Below are positions 53,775 through 62,793 of a stretch of DNA of 64,000 nucleotides, in pieces. The DNA comes from Pseudomonas lutea. Lineage in GTDB: Bacteria > Pseudomonadota > Gammaproteobacteria > Pseudomonadales > Pseudomonadaceae. The notes beneath the pieces are model-generated. The model saw only the letters and a list, made by a program, of their open reading frames with translations. It searched no databases and had not been told where the DNA came from. Each line of letters opens with the position of its first letter. Positions within the stretch are counted from its first letter, which is position 1. The DNA lies in contig NZ_JRMB01000001.1 in the NCBI RefSeq assembly GCF_000759445.1, forward strand, positions 1,550,001 through 1,614,000, read 5' to 3'. A program made the translations under genes and the position numbers.

Positions 53775-55094
53775 TTAACTCACCCAGAAAAACATCAGCG
53801 TCAGATTGGCCGCCGAAATCAGCCCGAACAGCCCCCAGGCCAGCGTCTTGGTCACGGCGCTGTTGGCAAACGGCCCCATCAGGCTTTTGTCACTGGTAAA
53901 GCGAATCAGCGGCCACAGCGCGAACGGCAGTTGCAGGCTGAGCACCACTTGGCTGAGGACCAGCATCTTGCCGACCGCGCCGTCGCCGAACCAGATCACC
54001 CCGATGAACGCCGGGATTAGCGCCAGGCCACGGGTCGCCAGGCGCCGCTGCCAGCACGGGATCTTCGCTTTGAGAAAGCCTTCCAGCACCACTTGCCCGG
54101 CGATGGTGCCGGTGAAGGTCGAACTCTGCCCTGCCGCCAGCAACGCGATACCGAAAAGCACGCTGGCCACTGCCCCGCCCACCAGCGGATCGAGCAGGTG
54201 GTAGGCGTCCTGAATTTCCACCACATCCGAATGGCCGCTGCCGTGGAACGCGGCGGCGGCCAGAATCAGGATGGCGGCGTTGATCACCAGCGCCAGGCTC
54301 AGCGAGGCAATGGTGTCGACCCGGGCGTAGCGAATGGCGCTGGCCTTGCTCTCGACGGATGTGCCGTTGACCCGGGTCTGTACCACCGATGAGTGCAGGT
54401 ACAAGTTATGCGGCATCACCGTCGCGCCGAGAATACCGATGGCGATGTACAGCGGTTCTTGATTGCTCAGTACGTCCCAGGACGGTTTCAGGCCTGCGAC
54501 GACGTCTGGCCAGAATGGCTTGATCAGCACCAGTTCGATGAAGAAGCACGTGGCAATGGTCGCGATCAGCCCCAGCACGATGGCTTCAAGGCGTCGAAAA
54601 TTGGCGCCCTGCAAGGCCAGCACGATGATCGTGTCGAACGCGGTCAATGCCACGCCGGTGGTAATCGACACGCCAAGCAGCAAATGAAACGCCAACGCCG
54701 CGCCCAGCACTTCTGCCAGATCAGTGGCGAGAATCGACAGCTCGGCCAGGATCCACTGGCCCATGCCGACCCGGTGGCTGTAGCGCTCGGCGGACAATTG
54801 CGCCAGATCGCGCCCGGTGGCAATGCCCAGCCGCGAGCACAAATTCTGCAGCACCATCCCGGAAAGACTGGCCAGCACCACCACGAACAACAGCGCATAG
54901 CCGAAGCGCGAACCGGCTTCGATGGCGGTCGCCCAGTTGCCGGGGTCCATGTAGCCGATGGAAATCAGCAGCCCGGGACCTACGAACAGCATCAGCTTGC
55001 GCAGAAACGAGGCGTTGGCCGGAATCGTGACGCTGTCGGTGGTGGCCGACGGGCAGAAAGGCGCGGTGGCGGTGGTGGGGAGTTTGTACTTCAC
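53775..55094 (-). CDS. mntH: Nramp-family Mn2+/divalent metal:H+ symporter
   Basis: A 439-residue, 11-helix transporter with the metal-site motifs SIGYMDPGNWATAIEAGSRF (helix 1 DPGN) and GATVMPHNLYLHSSVVQTR (helix 6 MPHN). Imports Mn2+ or Fe2+. No MntR box is evident upstream. The last gene of its strand; the gap to the converging 53760 frame is 14 bases. Confidence 0.94.
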   Translation of the reverse strand: MKYKLPTTATAPFCPSATTDSVTIPANASFLRKLMLFVGPGLLISIGYMDPGNWATAIEAGSRFGYALLFVVVLASLSGMVLQNLCSRLGIATGRDLAQLSAERYSHRVGMGQWILAELSILATDLAEVLGAALAFHLLLGVSITTGVALTAFDTIIVLALQGANFRRLEAIVLGLIATIATCFFIELVLIKPFWPDVVAGLKPSWDVLSNQEPLYIAIGILGATVMPHNLYLHSSVVQTRVNGTSVESKASAIRYARVDTIASLSLALVINAAILILAAAAFHGSGHSDVVEIQDAYHLLDPLVGGAVASVLFGIALLAAGQSSTFTGTIAGQVVLEGFLKAKIPCWQRRLATRGLALIPAFIGVIWFGDGAVGKMLVLSQVVLSLQLPFALWPLIRFTSDKSLMGPFANSAVTKTLAWGLFGLISAANLTLMFFWVS

Positions 55095-55209
55095 GGGAAT
55101 CCGAAAATGCGTTGGCGGTGAGCCTGGGAGCTTAAACGCGCAGAAATGTTTTGTCTTGAATCTCTATGCCTCTAACATGCAGCGTCTCACCGATTCGGAA
55201 AAAACAATA

Positions 55210-56646
55210 ATGCAAGCCGTGCCTGACACCCCCGAAAACGCCCGTTCGACGCAAGACGGAATCGACCCTGTACGGGCTGCACGTATTTCCGCGCGCATCG
55301 ACCGACTGCCCGCCGTCGCCACGATCTGGAAGCTGGTCGCCCTGCTGTCCATCGGCGGCTTCTTTGAACTCTATGACTTGTTTCAGACGGCCTATATCAG
55401 TCCCGGGCTGATTCGCGCCGGGCTATTCGCCACCGGAGCGCAGGGCGTCTTCGGGTTTTCAGATCAGGCAGCTTTCGCCTCGGCGACCTTTCTGGGGCTG
55501 TTCCTGGGCGCCAGCCTGCTGAGCCCGATTGCCGACCGCTACGGCCGCCGCGCGATCTTCACCTTCGCGTTGATCTGGTACACCGTCGCGACGGTGCTGA
55601 TGGGCATCCAGACGTCAGCGCTGGGCATCATCTGCATGCGCTTTCTGGTGGGGATCGGCCTGGGCATCGAGCTGGTGACCATTGATGCCTACCTGTCGGA
55701 GCTGGTGCCCAAGCGCATGCGCAGCTCGGCGTTCGCGTTCGCCTTTTTCGTGCAGTTTCTGTCCGTGCCGTCGGTGGCACTGATGTCCTGGTGGCTGGTG
55801 CCGCAGGACCCGTTTGGCGTGTCCGGCTGGCGCTGGGTGGTGCTGGCCAGCGCCGTGTTCGCGCTGTTCATCTGGTGGCTGCGCTCGCGGCTGCCGGAAT
55901 CCCCCCGCTGGCTGGCGCAACACGGTCGCTTCAGCGAGGCCGAGAAGATCATGGACGACCTTGAAGCGCGCTGCGTGAAGGACCATGGCAAGGCGCTGGA
56001 CGAGCCGGAAACCCACAACGTGGCGGTGGAAGGCAAAGGCCGTTTCGCCGACATCTGGCAGCCGCCCTACCGCCGTCGGGCGCTGATGCTGATTGTCTTT
56101 CACGTGTTTCAGGCAATCGGTTTTTTCGGTTTCGGCAACTGGCTGCCCGCTCTGCTTTCCGGCCAAGGGGTGAGCGTCACTCACAGCCTGGCGTATGCGT
56201 TTGTGATCACCCTCGCCTACCCGCTGGGGCCACTGTTGTTTGTGAAGTTCGCCAATCGTTTCGAGAACAAGTGGCAGATCGTCGGCTCTGCGCTGGGGTC
56301 GATGATTTTCGGCACACTGTTCGCGCAGCAGACCACCGCCGCCGGGTTGATCTTCTGCGGCGTGATGATCACCTTCTGCAACGCCTGGCTGAGCTTCAGC
56401 TATCACTCGTACCAGAGCGAGCTGTTCCCCACCAACATACGCGCCCGCGCGGTGGGTTTCTGTTATTCGTTCAGTCGCTTGTCGACCGTGTTCAGCAGCC
56501 TGTTGATCGGCCTGTTTCTCGATCACTTCGGGACGCCGGGGGTACTGACGTTCATCGTGATGAGCATGTTGATCGTGATTATCACCATCGGCGGCTTCGG
56601 CCCGCGAACTCGCAATCTGGCGCTGGAAGACATTGCGGCCCGATAG
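55210..56646 (+). CDS. MFS transporter (sugar/aromatic-acid porter type)
   Basis: A 478-residue, 12-helix transporter: GGFFELYDLFQTAYISPGLI, LSPIADRYGRRAIFTFALIW (the D-R-x-G-R-R loop), LRSRLPESPRWLAQHGRFSE (PESPRWL signature) and a large central loop. The pattern is that of metabolite:H+ symporters such as the AAHS or sialate groups. In-frame ATGs at 55165 and 55177 are possible, but 55210 has GGAAAA upstream. Substrate unknown. Confidence 0.9.
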   Translation: MQAVPDTPENARSTQDGIDPVRAARISARIDRLPAVATIWKLVALLSIGGFFELYDLFQTAYISPGLIRAGLFATGAQGVFGFSDQAAFASATFLGLFLGASLLSPIADRYGRRAIFTFALIWYTVATVLMGIQTSALGIICMRFLVGIGLGIELVTIDAYLSELVPKRMRSSAFAFAFFVQFLSVPSVALMSWWLVPQDPFGVSGWRWVVLASAVFALFIWWLRSRLPESPRWLAQHGRFSEAEKIMDDLEARCVKDHGKALDEPETHNVAVEGKGRFADIWQPPYRRRALMLIVFHVFQAIGFFGFGNWLPALLSGQGVSVTHSLAYAFVITLAYPLGPLLFVKFANRFENKWQIVGSALGSMIFGTLFAQQTTAAGLIFCGVMITFCNAWLSFSYHSYQSELFPTNIRARAVGFCYSFSRLSTVFSSLLIGLFLDHFGTPGVLTFIVMSMLIVIITIGGFGPRTRNLALEDIAAR

Positions 56647-56785
56647 GAGCGCATTGTTGCCGTGGGTCTTTGCATGAGGCGCTTGACGTCCAGCGCGACC
56701 GTTCATCCTGACGGGGTGAACGGGGTTTTAGGGGGATTTTCAAACGCTCAGCACCCAACTTGTGAACGTTGAACGGAGAAACAGC

Positions 56786-56965
56786 ATGAGTGGCACGCGC
56801 CCTGAAGACCCTGACACCGACCCACGCACCGTGTCGTTCCCAGAGACGGTTCCGGACCCTGTCGAGGAGGAACTGGACCCGATTGACGAAGGCAACGACC
56901 CCGACGGCTTTGAGCCCGGTACGGAGATGGTGCCGGAAAAGGGGGATTTTCATACGCCCAAATAG
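56786..56965 (+). CDS. Small acidic protein
   Basis: A 59-residue, highly acidic protein (PETVPDPVEEELDPIDEGND; PDGFEPGTEMVPEKGDFHTP), probably disordered. CGGAGAA lies upstream of the ATG. Family not recognised. It sits directly before the REP array. Confidence 0.65.
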   Translation: MSGTRPEDPDTDPRTVSFPETVPDPVEEELDPIDEGNDPDGFEPGTEMVPEKGDFHTPK

Positions 56966-56984
56966 GCCCGCCGCCCTCTTCCCG

Positions 56985-57316
56985 GCTAAAGCCGGTCCCA
57001 CTAACGGACCACGCGCATCCTGTGGGACCGGCTTCAGCCGGGAAGCTGTTGAACTGGTGGGACCGCGCGCATCCTGTAGGACCGGCTTTAGCCGGAAGCT
57101 GTTGATCCTGTAGGACCGCGCGCATCCTGTAGGACCGGCTTTAGCCGGGAAGCTGTTGATCTTGTAGGACCGCGCGCATCCTGTAGGACCGGCTTCAGCC
57201 GGGAAGCTGTTGACTTTGTAGGACCGGCTTCAGCCGGGAAGCAGTTGATCTTGTAGGACCGGCTTCAGCCGGGAAGCTGTTGACTTTGTAGGACCGGCTT
57301 CAGCCGGGAAGAGGCC
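56985..57316. repeat. Nested tandem REP array, second REP type
   Basis: Seven copies of GGACCGGCTTCAGCCGGGAA (a self-complementary REP core with TTC/TTTA variants) at about 57023, 57078, 57131, 57185, 57220, 57255 and 57290. Intervals are 55, 53 and 54 bases, then exactly 35 three times. The long units carry an extra TGTAGGACCGCGCGCATCC. An inverted copy lies at about 56985-57000. This is a different family from the GGAGCCGGCTTGCTGGCGA elements elsewhere. Confidence 0.85.
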
Positions 57317-57397
57317 AGCGTGAACATCCAAAATCCTGCGGCGTGGCAGCCGACGCCTTCCCTGCTAAAGCCCGTCCCACGGGGAAGTATGTCGGTC

Positions 57398-58963
57398 CTA
57401 CTGAGAGCGCGCGATCCCCAACCGCCGTGCCAGGCGCGTCAGGTTCGCGCGGTCCACCTTCAATTCCCGCGCCACGTCCGCCCATTTGCCGTGATGGCGT
57501 TCGAGTGCTTCAGTGATGAGCCTTCGCTGGTAGCCATCCAGCGCCTCCTTGAGCCCTTCCCCTGACTCGATCACCGGCGCATCGCCGGCCTGCGCCGGGG
57601 CCACCTTCGCTGGAAACCCCGCCTCATCAAGCCCCAGGACTTGCGCCTCAATGGTCAGGATGCGCGGACGGTCGCGGTGCATCGACAGCGCCTTGAGTAC
57701 CGCCCGGCTGATCAAATGTTCCAGCTCGCGCACGTTCCCGGGCCATGCATGTGCCAGCAGCACCGACTGCGCCTCGGCGCTCAGCCGCAAACTGCGCAGC
57801 CCCATGCGCGCCCGGTTCTCCTCCAGAAAAAAGCCCGCCAGCAGCAGTACATCGCGACCGCGCTCGCGCAGCGGTGGCACCACCAAGGGGTACACACTCA
57901 GGCGGTGATAAAGATCGGCCCGGAAACGCCCGGCGCGCACCTCCGCCGCGAGATCACGATTGGTCGCCGCGATGATGCGCACGTCCACGTGATGCTCCTG
58001 ATCGGAGCCGACCCGTTGCAGCTGCCCGCTCTGCAACACTCGCAGCAACTTGGACTGCACCGGCAGCGGCAACTCGCCCACTTCATCGAGAAACAACGAG
58101 CCGCCGTGAGCCAACTCGAATTTGCCGCTTCGGCCGCTGACCGCGCCGGAAAATGCACCTTTGACGTGGCCGAACAGCTCGCTCTCGACCAGCAGCTCGG
58201 GCAGCGCCGCGCAATTCAGGCTGATCAGCGGTTTCTGCGCGCGGGGGGACTGCAGGTGAATGGCCTCGGCAACCAGCTCCTTGCCCACTCCGGTCTCGCC
58301 GGTGATCAACACCGTGAGCGGGCTGTTGCCCACCAGCTGGATTTCCTGCTGCAAACGCTTGTGTACCTGGCTTTGTCCGATCAGCTCCCGGGGTCCGCGG
58401 CCGCCTGCGGCGCGTTTGTACACTTCGGCCAGTTGCCGTTGGTCCTCGAAGCCGCGCGCCAACTGGCTGATCCGTTCGCTGGCCATGACGGTTGCCGCTG
58501 CCAGGCTGGAAAACGCCTGCAAGTCGCCGAGGTCCACCCGGCCAAAGCGCGCCGGGTCCAGCGAATCCAGGGTGATCACGCCCCAGAGCGTGCTCTGGAC
58601 ATACAGCGGGCAACCCAGGCAATCGTGTACTTCCAGATCGCCATGCACACCCTCGACCAGGCCGTCATAAGGATCGGGCAGGTCGCAGTCGGTGGAGAAA
58701 CGTGTGGGCTCGCGGTTTTGCACGATGATGTCCAGCCGCGGATGCTCACCCAACCGAAACCGGCGTCCCAGCGTGTCCGGGCTCAAGCCCTCGACCGAGA
58801 GCGGCACCAGCACCTCATCTTCCAGCTTGAGCAAGGCCACGGCGTCGCAGGGGAACAACTGGCGCAGCGAACGCAGCAGCCGACGGTAGCGCTCCTCGTC
58901 CGGCAAGTCGCGGGACAGATCGGCAACCAGCGGAATCAGTGCCAGCAGCAACGGGTGAGTCAT
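57398..58963 (-). CDS. norR: Nitric oxide-responsive sigma-54 activator NorR
   Basis: A 521-residue regulator: an N-terminal GAF domain (about 1-185; LQAFSSLAAATVMASERISQ at its end), a central AAA+ domain with Walker A ITGETGVGKELVAEAI, GAFSGA (the sigma-54 contact loop, normally GAFTGA), Walker B GGSLFLDEVGELP and RLSVYPLVVPPLRERGRDV, and a Fis-type C-terminal HTH (KWADVARELKVDRANLTRLA). CCAGGAGAC precedes the ATG. No hmp, norV or norB lies next to it in the window. Confidence 0.9.
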   Translation of the reverse strand: MTHPLLLALIPLVADLSRDLPDEERYRRLLRSLRQLFPCDAVALLKLEDEVLVPLSVEGLSPDTLGRRFRLGEHPRLDIIVQNREPTRFSTDCDLPDPYDGLVEGVHGDLEVHDCLGCPLYVQSTLWGVITLDSLDPARFGRVDLGDLQAFSSLAAATVMASERISQLARGFEDQRQLAEVYKRAAGGRGPRELIGQSQVHKRLQQEIQLVGNSPLTVLITGETGVGKELVAEAIHLQSPRAQKPLISLNCAALPELLVESELFGHVKGAFSGAVSGRSGKFELAHGGSLFLDEVGELPLPVQSKLLRVLQSGQLQRVGSDQEHHVDVRIIAATNRDLAAEVRAGRFRADLYHRLSVYPLVVPPLRERGRDVLLLAGFFLEENRARMGLRSLRLSAEAQSVLLAHAWPGNVRELEHLISRAVLKALSMHRDRPRILTIEAQVLGLDEAGFPAKVAPAQAGDAPVIESGEGLKEALDGYQRRLITEALERHHGKWADVARELKVDRANLTRLARRLGIARSQ

Positions 58964-59279
58964 GAAGTCTCCTGGACGGCGTTTTCTGCACGGCGCCGGA
59001 TGGCGCACTGAGCGAGTCATTATGACTTTTAAGAGAGAGCAGTGTCAGGTTTGGTCACGACGGTTAACCGCCACTCCCTCAGCGTCATTAACCGGTCGCC
59101 AATTAATCACCAGGGCCTGTGTCGTGATTGAGACAGCCGTTGAAGTTAACGCGAATGAATAAGCCCTGATTAATTCTGACGCCACTTCAACGACGGCGTC
59201 GACGAGACTCTTTAATTTAAATGAAGTTGTGAAAATTTTATTTTGTTTATAGTCCAGTGACCTTACAGGAGCACTCACT
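58964..59279. promoter_or_regulatory. Divergent promoter region of norR and the arabinose operon
   Basis: A 316-base gap. The right half is notably AT-rich (59200-59260: TTTAATTTAAATGAAG), and ACAGGAGCACTCACT places the ribosome site before the ATG at 59280. A 77-codon minus-strand frame and a 66-codon plus-strand frame here lack ribosome sites and are not called. Confidence 0.55.
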
Positions 59280-60731
59280 ATGGCCAGAATTCAGGGAAGA
59301 GTTCTTGAAACTTCCCCCCCTTTGGTAGTTGATCTGGATGGCACCTTACTGCGGTCCGATCTGCTGATGGAAACGGCCATGGCGTTCGTGCGCAGCCAGC
59401 CGCTGAAGGCGTTGAAGATGCTTGGCTGGCTGTTCAAGGGTAAGGCCGCGCTCAAGGAAGGCCTGGCGCTGAACACAGAAATAGATGTCTCCGTACTGCC
59501 TTACGATCCCCAGATCATTGAAATGATCCAGCATGAACGCGATGCGGGTCGCATGATAGTGCTGGCCACGGCAAGCCACGTGAGCCTGGCCGAACGCATC
59601 GCCGAACACTTGCAATTGTTTGATCTGGTCCTGGCCTCCAATGCCAATCGCAACTTGTCCGGGCACAACAAACGTAATCTCTTAGTTGCGCACTTTGGCG
59701 AGGGCGGGTTCGATTACATTGGCAACTCCGCAGATGACTTGCCCATCTGGGACGTGTCCCGTCAGGCCTACGTGGTCAATCCCGATCGCGGCGTCGAGGC
59801 GAAGGTTCAGGCCAGAGTCCGGGTCGAACCCACGATACGCAGCAACACCCCGAGCCTGCGCGACTGGCGCAAGGCGCTGCGCATGCACCAGTGGCTGAAA
59901 AACGCACTGGTGTTCGTGCCGTTGCTGGCATCGCACCGCCTCGCTCAGTTTGAATTGATGCGCGACGGCGTCATCGCCTTTCTGTGCTTCGGCCTGTGTG
60001 CTTCCAGCGTCTACATCCTCAACGACCTGCTCGACCTGTGTGATGACCGTCATCACAAAAGCAAATGCAACCGGCCGTTCGCCAGCGGCCGCTTGTCGAT
60101 CAAAGCCGGACTGGTGATGGTGCCGACCCTGCTGGCGCTGGCCTTCGGTGCCGCGCTGTTGCTTTTGCCCTGGCAGTTCTCGGCAGTGATGGCGGCGTAC
60201 TACGGGCTGACGCTCACCTACTCGTTGAAGCTCAAACGTCTGATGGCCTGGGACGTGATTGCCTTGGCGATGCTCTACACCGCGCGGATCATCGCCGGTG
60301 TCGCCGCGTTCAGCCTGACGCTGACGTTCTGGATCCTGGCCTTTTCGATGTTCATCTTTCTGAGTCTGGCGATGGTCAAGCGCTACGCCGAGCTGCGGGA
60401 TGCGCGTGCGCGGGAGGTCAACACGTTGGCCCGCGGTCGCGGCTATCACCCCGGCGATCTGGACATGATTGCCTCGCTTGGCGCGTCGTCGGGCTATCTC
60501 TCGGTGATGGTTCTGGCGCTGTACATCCAGGATTCGAAAACCACTGATCTGTACGCGACCCCCCACGTCATCTGGCTCGCCTGCCCGTTGCTGCTGTTCT
60601 GGGTGACGCGGGTGTGGATGTTGACTCACCGCGGCCAGATGAACGAAGACCCGGTGGTGTTCGCCATTCGCGACCGCACCAGCCAGCTCATCGGTGCCGC
60701 GTTTCTGTTCATGTTCTGGATCGCCGCATGA
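59280..60731 (+). CDS. HAD phosphatase fused to UbiA prenyltransferase (DPPR synthase-like)
   Basis: A 483-residue protein. Residues 13-190 are a HAD hydrolase (VVDLDGTLLRSDLLMETAMA; ATASHVSLAERIAEHLQL). Residues 195-483 are a UbiA-fold membrane enzyme with NDLLDLCDDRHHKSKCNRPF (first Asp-rich site) and LAMVKRYAELRDARAREVN. In mycobacteria a UbiA homologue transfers phosphoribose to polyprenyl phosphate and a separate phosphatase removes the 5-phosphate; the fusion would do both. It is the first gene of a four- or five-gene operon, each pair overlapping by ATGA or GTGA. Confidence 0.87.
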   Translation: MARIQGRVLETSPPLVVDLDGTLLRSDLLMETAMAFVRSQPLKALKMLGWLFKGKAALKEGLALNTEIDVSVLPYDPQIIEMIQHERDAGRMIVLATASHVSLAERIAEHLQLFDLVLASNANRNLSGHNKRNLLVAHFGEGGFDYIGNSADDLPIWDVSRQAYVVNPDRGVEAKVQARVRVEPTIRSNTPSLRDWRKALRMHQWLKNALVFVPLLASHRLAQFELMRDGVIAFLCFGLCASSVYILNDLLDLCDDRHHKSKCNRPFASGRLSIKAGLVMVPTLLALAFGAALLLLPWQFSAVMAAYYGLTLTYSLKLKRLMAWDVIALAMLYTARIIAGVAAFSLTLTFWILAFSMFIFLSLAMVKRYAELRDARAREVNTLARGRGYHPGDLDMIASLGASSGYLSVMVLALYIQDSKTTDLYATPHVIWLACPLLLFWVTRVWMLTHRGQMNEDPVVFAIRDRTSQLIGAAFLFMFWIAA

Positions 60732-62044
60732 GCACGCCGCTGTATTCCTGGGGCCGTTTCCCGCATACCCCGCAGCGTGGCCATGGCTGCGTCTGGCTGG
60801 ACGAGCTCCCCGCGCACATCGACCGCGTGGTTGAGGCGCACCACAGCGCTCTGCCTTACGGCAATGGCCGCAGCTACGGCGACAGCTGCCTGGCGGCCAG
60901 CGACCAGGTGCTGCACATGCGCTCTTTGGACCGGCTGATCGAGGCCGACTGGGGCACCGGCGTGATCAAGGCGGAAGCCGGCATCACCCTGGCCGAACTG
61001 CTCGCGGTGGCCATCCCGCAGGGCTGGTTTTTGCCGGTCACACCGGGCACCCAGTTTGCGACCCTGGGCGGGGCGATCGCCAACGACGTCCACGGCAAGA
61101 ACCACCACGTTCGCGGCACGTTTGGCCGCCATGTCCTCGGCTTCGGCCTGTTGCGCCGTGGCGAGCCAGAGTTGTTCTGCTCACCCGACGTCGAGCCTGC
61201 CCTTTTCAGCGCCAGCATTGGCGGCCTTGGCCTCACCGGCGTCATCCATTGGGCGCAGATTCAACTGATGCCGATCCGCGCCAGCCAGGTCAGTACCACC
61301 ACTGTGCGTTTCGCCAATCTGGCGGAATTCTTCGCGCTGTCGGCCGAGCTCGACGAGCAACACGAATACAGCGTGGCCTGGGTGGACTGCCTGGCAAAGG
61401 GACCGGAAACCGGCCGCGGGGTGTTCATCGTCGGGGACCACGCGCAGTACGGCTCGCTTGAGGTCGGCCAGCGCAAGAAACTCAGCGTGCCGCTCACGCC
61501 GCCTGTGTCGCTGATCAACAAGGTCTCCCTCAGCGCGTTCAACAATCTGTACTGGCGCCTGCACCCCAGCCAGCGCAAACCGGGCCGCAGCGACTACGAG
61601 CCGTTTTTTTACCCCCTCGACCGGATTCTGCACTGGAACCGCATCTACGGCCGTCGGGGGTTTCAGCAATACCAATGCGTGGTGCCAACCGCCAATGCCG
61701 AAGCGGCCATGGGCGACTTGCTGCGCACCATCGCCGACGCCGGCCAGGGTTCGTTCCTGGCCGTGCTCAAGCGTTGTGGCGACATTGCGTCGCCGGGGCT
61801 GCTTTCGTTCCCGCTGGAAGGCACCTCGCTGGCCCTGGACTTTGCCCAGAGCGAGCACCTGGAAAACGTGCTGTTCCCGCGACTCGACGACATCGTTCGC
61901 GCGGCGGGCGGGCGCATGTACCCGGCCAAGGACGCACACATGAGCGGCGCCGACTTCCGTCGCGCGTACCCCGCCTGGGAGCAGCTGGAAGCGCTGCGCG
62001 ACCCCTCTTTGATGTCCCGTTTCTGGAGCCGTGTGATCTTATGA
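60728..62044 (+). CDS. Decaprenylphosphoryl-beta-D-ribose 2-oxidase-like (DprE1)
   Basis: A 438-residue FAD-linked oxidase. PYGNGRSYGDSCLAASDQVL and GTQFATLGGAIANDVHGKNH are the flavin-binding loops of DprE1, and FFYPLDRILHWNRIYGRRGF, QYQCVVPTANAEAAMGDLL, SFPLEGTSLALDF and MYPAKDAHMSGADF align with the mycobacterial enzyme. It oxidises the ribose 2-OH to a keto group in the epimerase reaction. The position of Cys387 of M. tuberculosis appears to be Ala369. ATG overlaps the previous stop. Confidence 0.88.
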   Translation: MSTPLYSWGRFPHTPQRGHGCVWLDELPAHIDRVVEAHHSALPYGNGRSYGDSCLAASDQVLHMRSLDRLIEADWGTGVIKAEAGITLAELLAVAIPQGWFLPVTPGTQFATLGGAIANDVHGKNHHVRGTFGRHVLGFGLLRRGEPELFCSPDVEPALFSASIGGLGLTGVIHWAQIQLMPIRASQVSTTTVRFANLAEFFALSAELDEQHEYSVAWVDCLAKGPETGRGVFIVGDHAQYGSLEVGQRKKLSVPLTPPVSLINKVSLSAFNNLYWRLHPSQRKPGRSDYEPFFYPLDRILHWNRIYGRRGFQQYQCVVPTANAEAAMGDLLRTIADAGQGSFLAVLKRCGDIASPGLLSFPLEGTSLALDFAQSEHLENVLFPRLDDIVRAAGGRMYPAKDAHMSGADFRRAYPAWEQLEALRDPSLMSRFWSRVIL

Positions 62045-62793
62045 AAACTGCAGTGAAGAAAGTCCTGATCATCGGCGCCACCTCCGCCATCGCCAGCGCT
62101 TGCGCGCGTCTGTGGGCCACGGAAGGCAGCGATTTTTTCTTGGTGGCGCGCAACGTCGAGAAGCTGGAACAGACCGCAGCCGACCTTAAAGCGCGTGGCG
62201 CCAGCCATGTCACGCTGCACGAGATGGATGCCAACGACATCGAGGCGCACCCGCTGATGATGGGCCGCTGCCTGACCGCGCTGGGCCAGATCGACATCGC
62301 CCTGATCGCCCACGGCACGCTGCCCGACCAGAAGGCCTGCGAGCGGGACGTGCACCTTGCGCTGAAGGAATTCGCCAACAACTGCACGTCGGTGATCGCG
62401 CTGCTGACCGTGCTGGCGATGCAATTCGAGACCCAGCGCTGCGGCAGTCTGGCGATCATCTCTTCGGTGGCCGCCGACCGTGGCCGCCCCTCGAATTACC
62501 TGTACGGCAGCGCCAAAGCGGCGGTGTCGACTTACTGCGAAGGGCTGCAAGCGCGCCTGTTCAAGGTGGGCGTCCACGTCACGACGATCAAGCCGGGCTT
62601 CGTCGACACGCCGATGACCCAAGGCCTGTCGCTGCCGGCCGCCCTGCTCGCGCAACCGGCGCAGGTCGCGCAACGCATCGTCAAAGGCATCGCCAACAAA
62701 GTGCCGACGCTTTATGCGCCGGGGTTCTGGGCGCTGATCATGTTGATCATCCGCTCGATCCCTCAGCCGGTGTTCAAGAGGCTGAACCTGTGA
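62041..62793 (+). CDS. Short-chain reductase, DprE2-like epimerase subunit
   Basis: A 250-residue SDR: VLIIGATSAIASACARLWAT (cofactor loop), SVAADRGRPSNYLYGSAKAA (Tyr-x-x-x-Lys as YGSAK; catalytic Ser upstream) and TTIKPGFVDTPMTQGLSLPA. It reduces the 2-keto intermediate of DprE1 to decaprenylphosphoryl-D-arabinose. The C-terminus (FWALIMLIIRSIPQPVFKRL) is hydrophobic, perhaps a membrane contact. Overlaps dprE1 by four bases. Confidence 0.88.
   Translation: MKTAVKKVLIIGATSAIASACARLWATEGSDFFLVARNVEKLEQTAADLKARGASHVTLHEMDANDIEAHPLMMGRCLTALGQIDIALIAHGTLPDQKACERDVHLALKEFANNCTSVIALLTVLAMQFETQRCGSLAIISSVAADRGRPSNYLYGSAKAAVSTYCEGLQARLFKVGVHVTTIKPGFVDTPMTQGLSLPAALLAQPAQVAQRIVKGIANKVPTLYAPGFWALIMLIIRSIPQPVFKRLNL

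Noticed and set aside
56985..57316. CRISPR array
   Set aside because: The units are self-complementary REPs in direct tandem; the spacers are themselves repeated and there are no cas genes.
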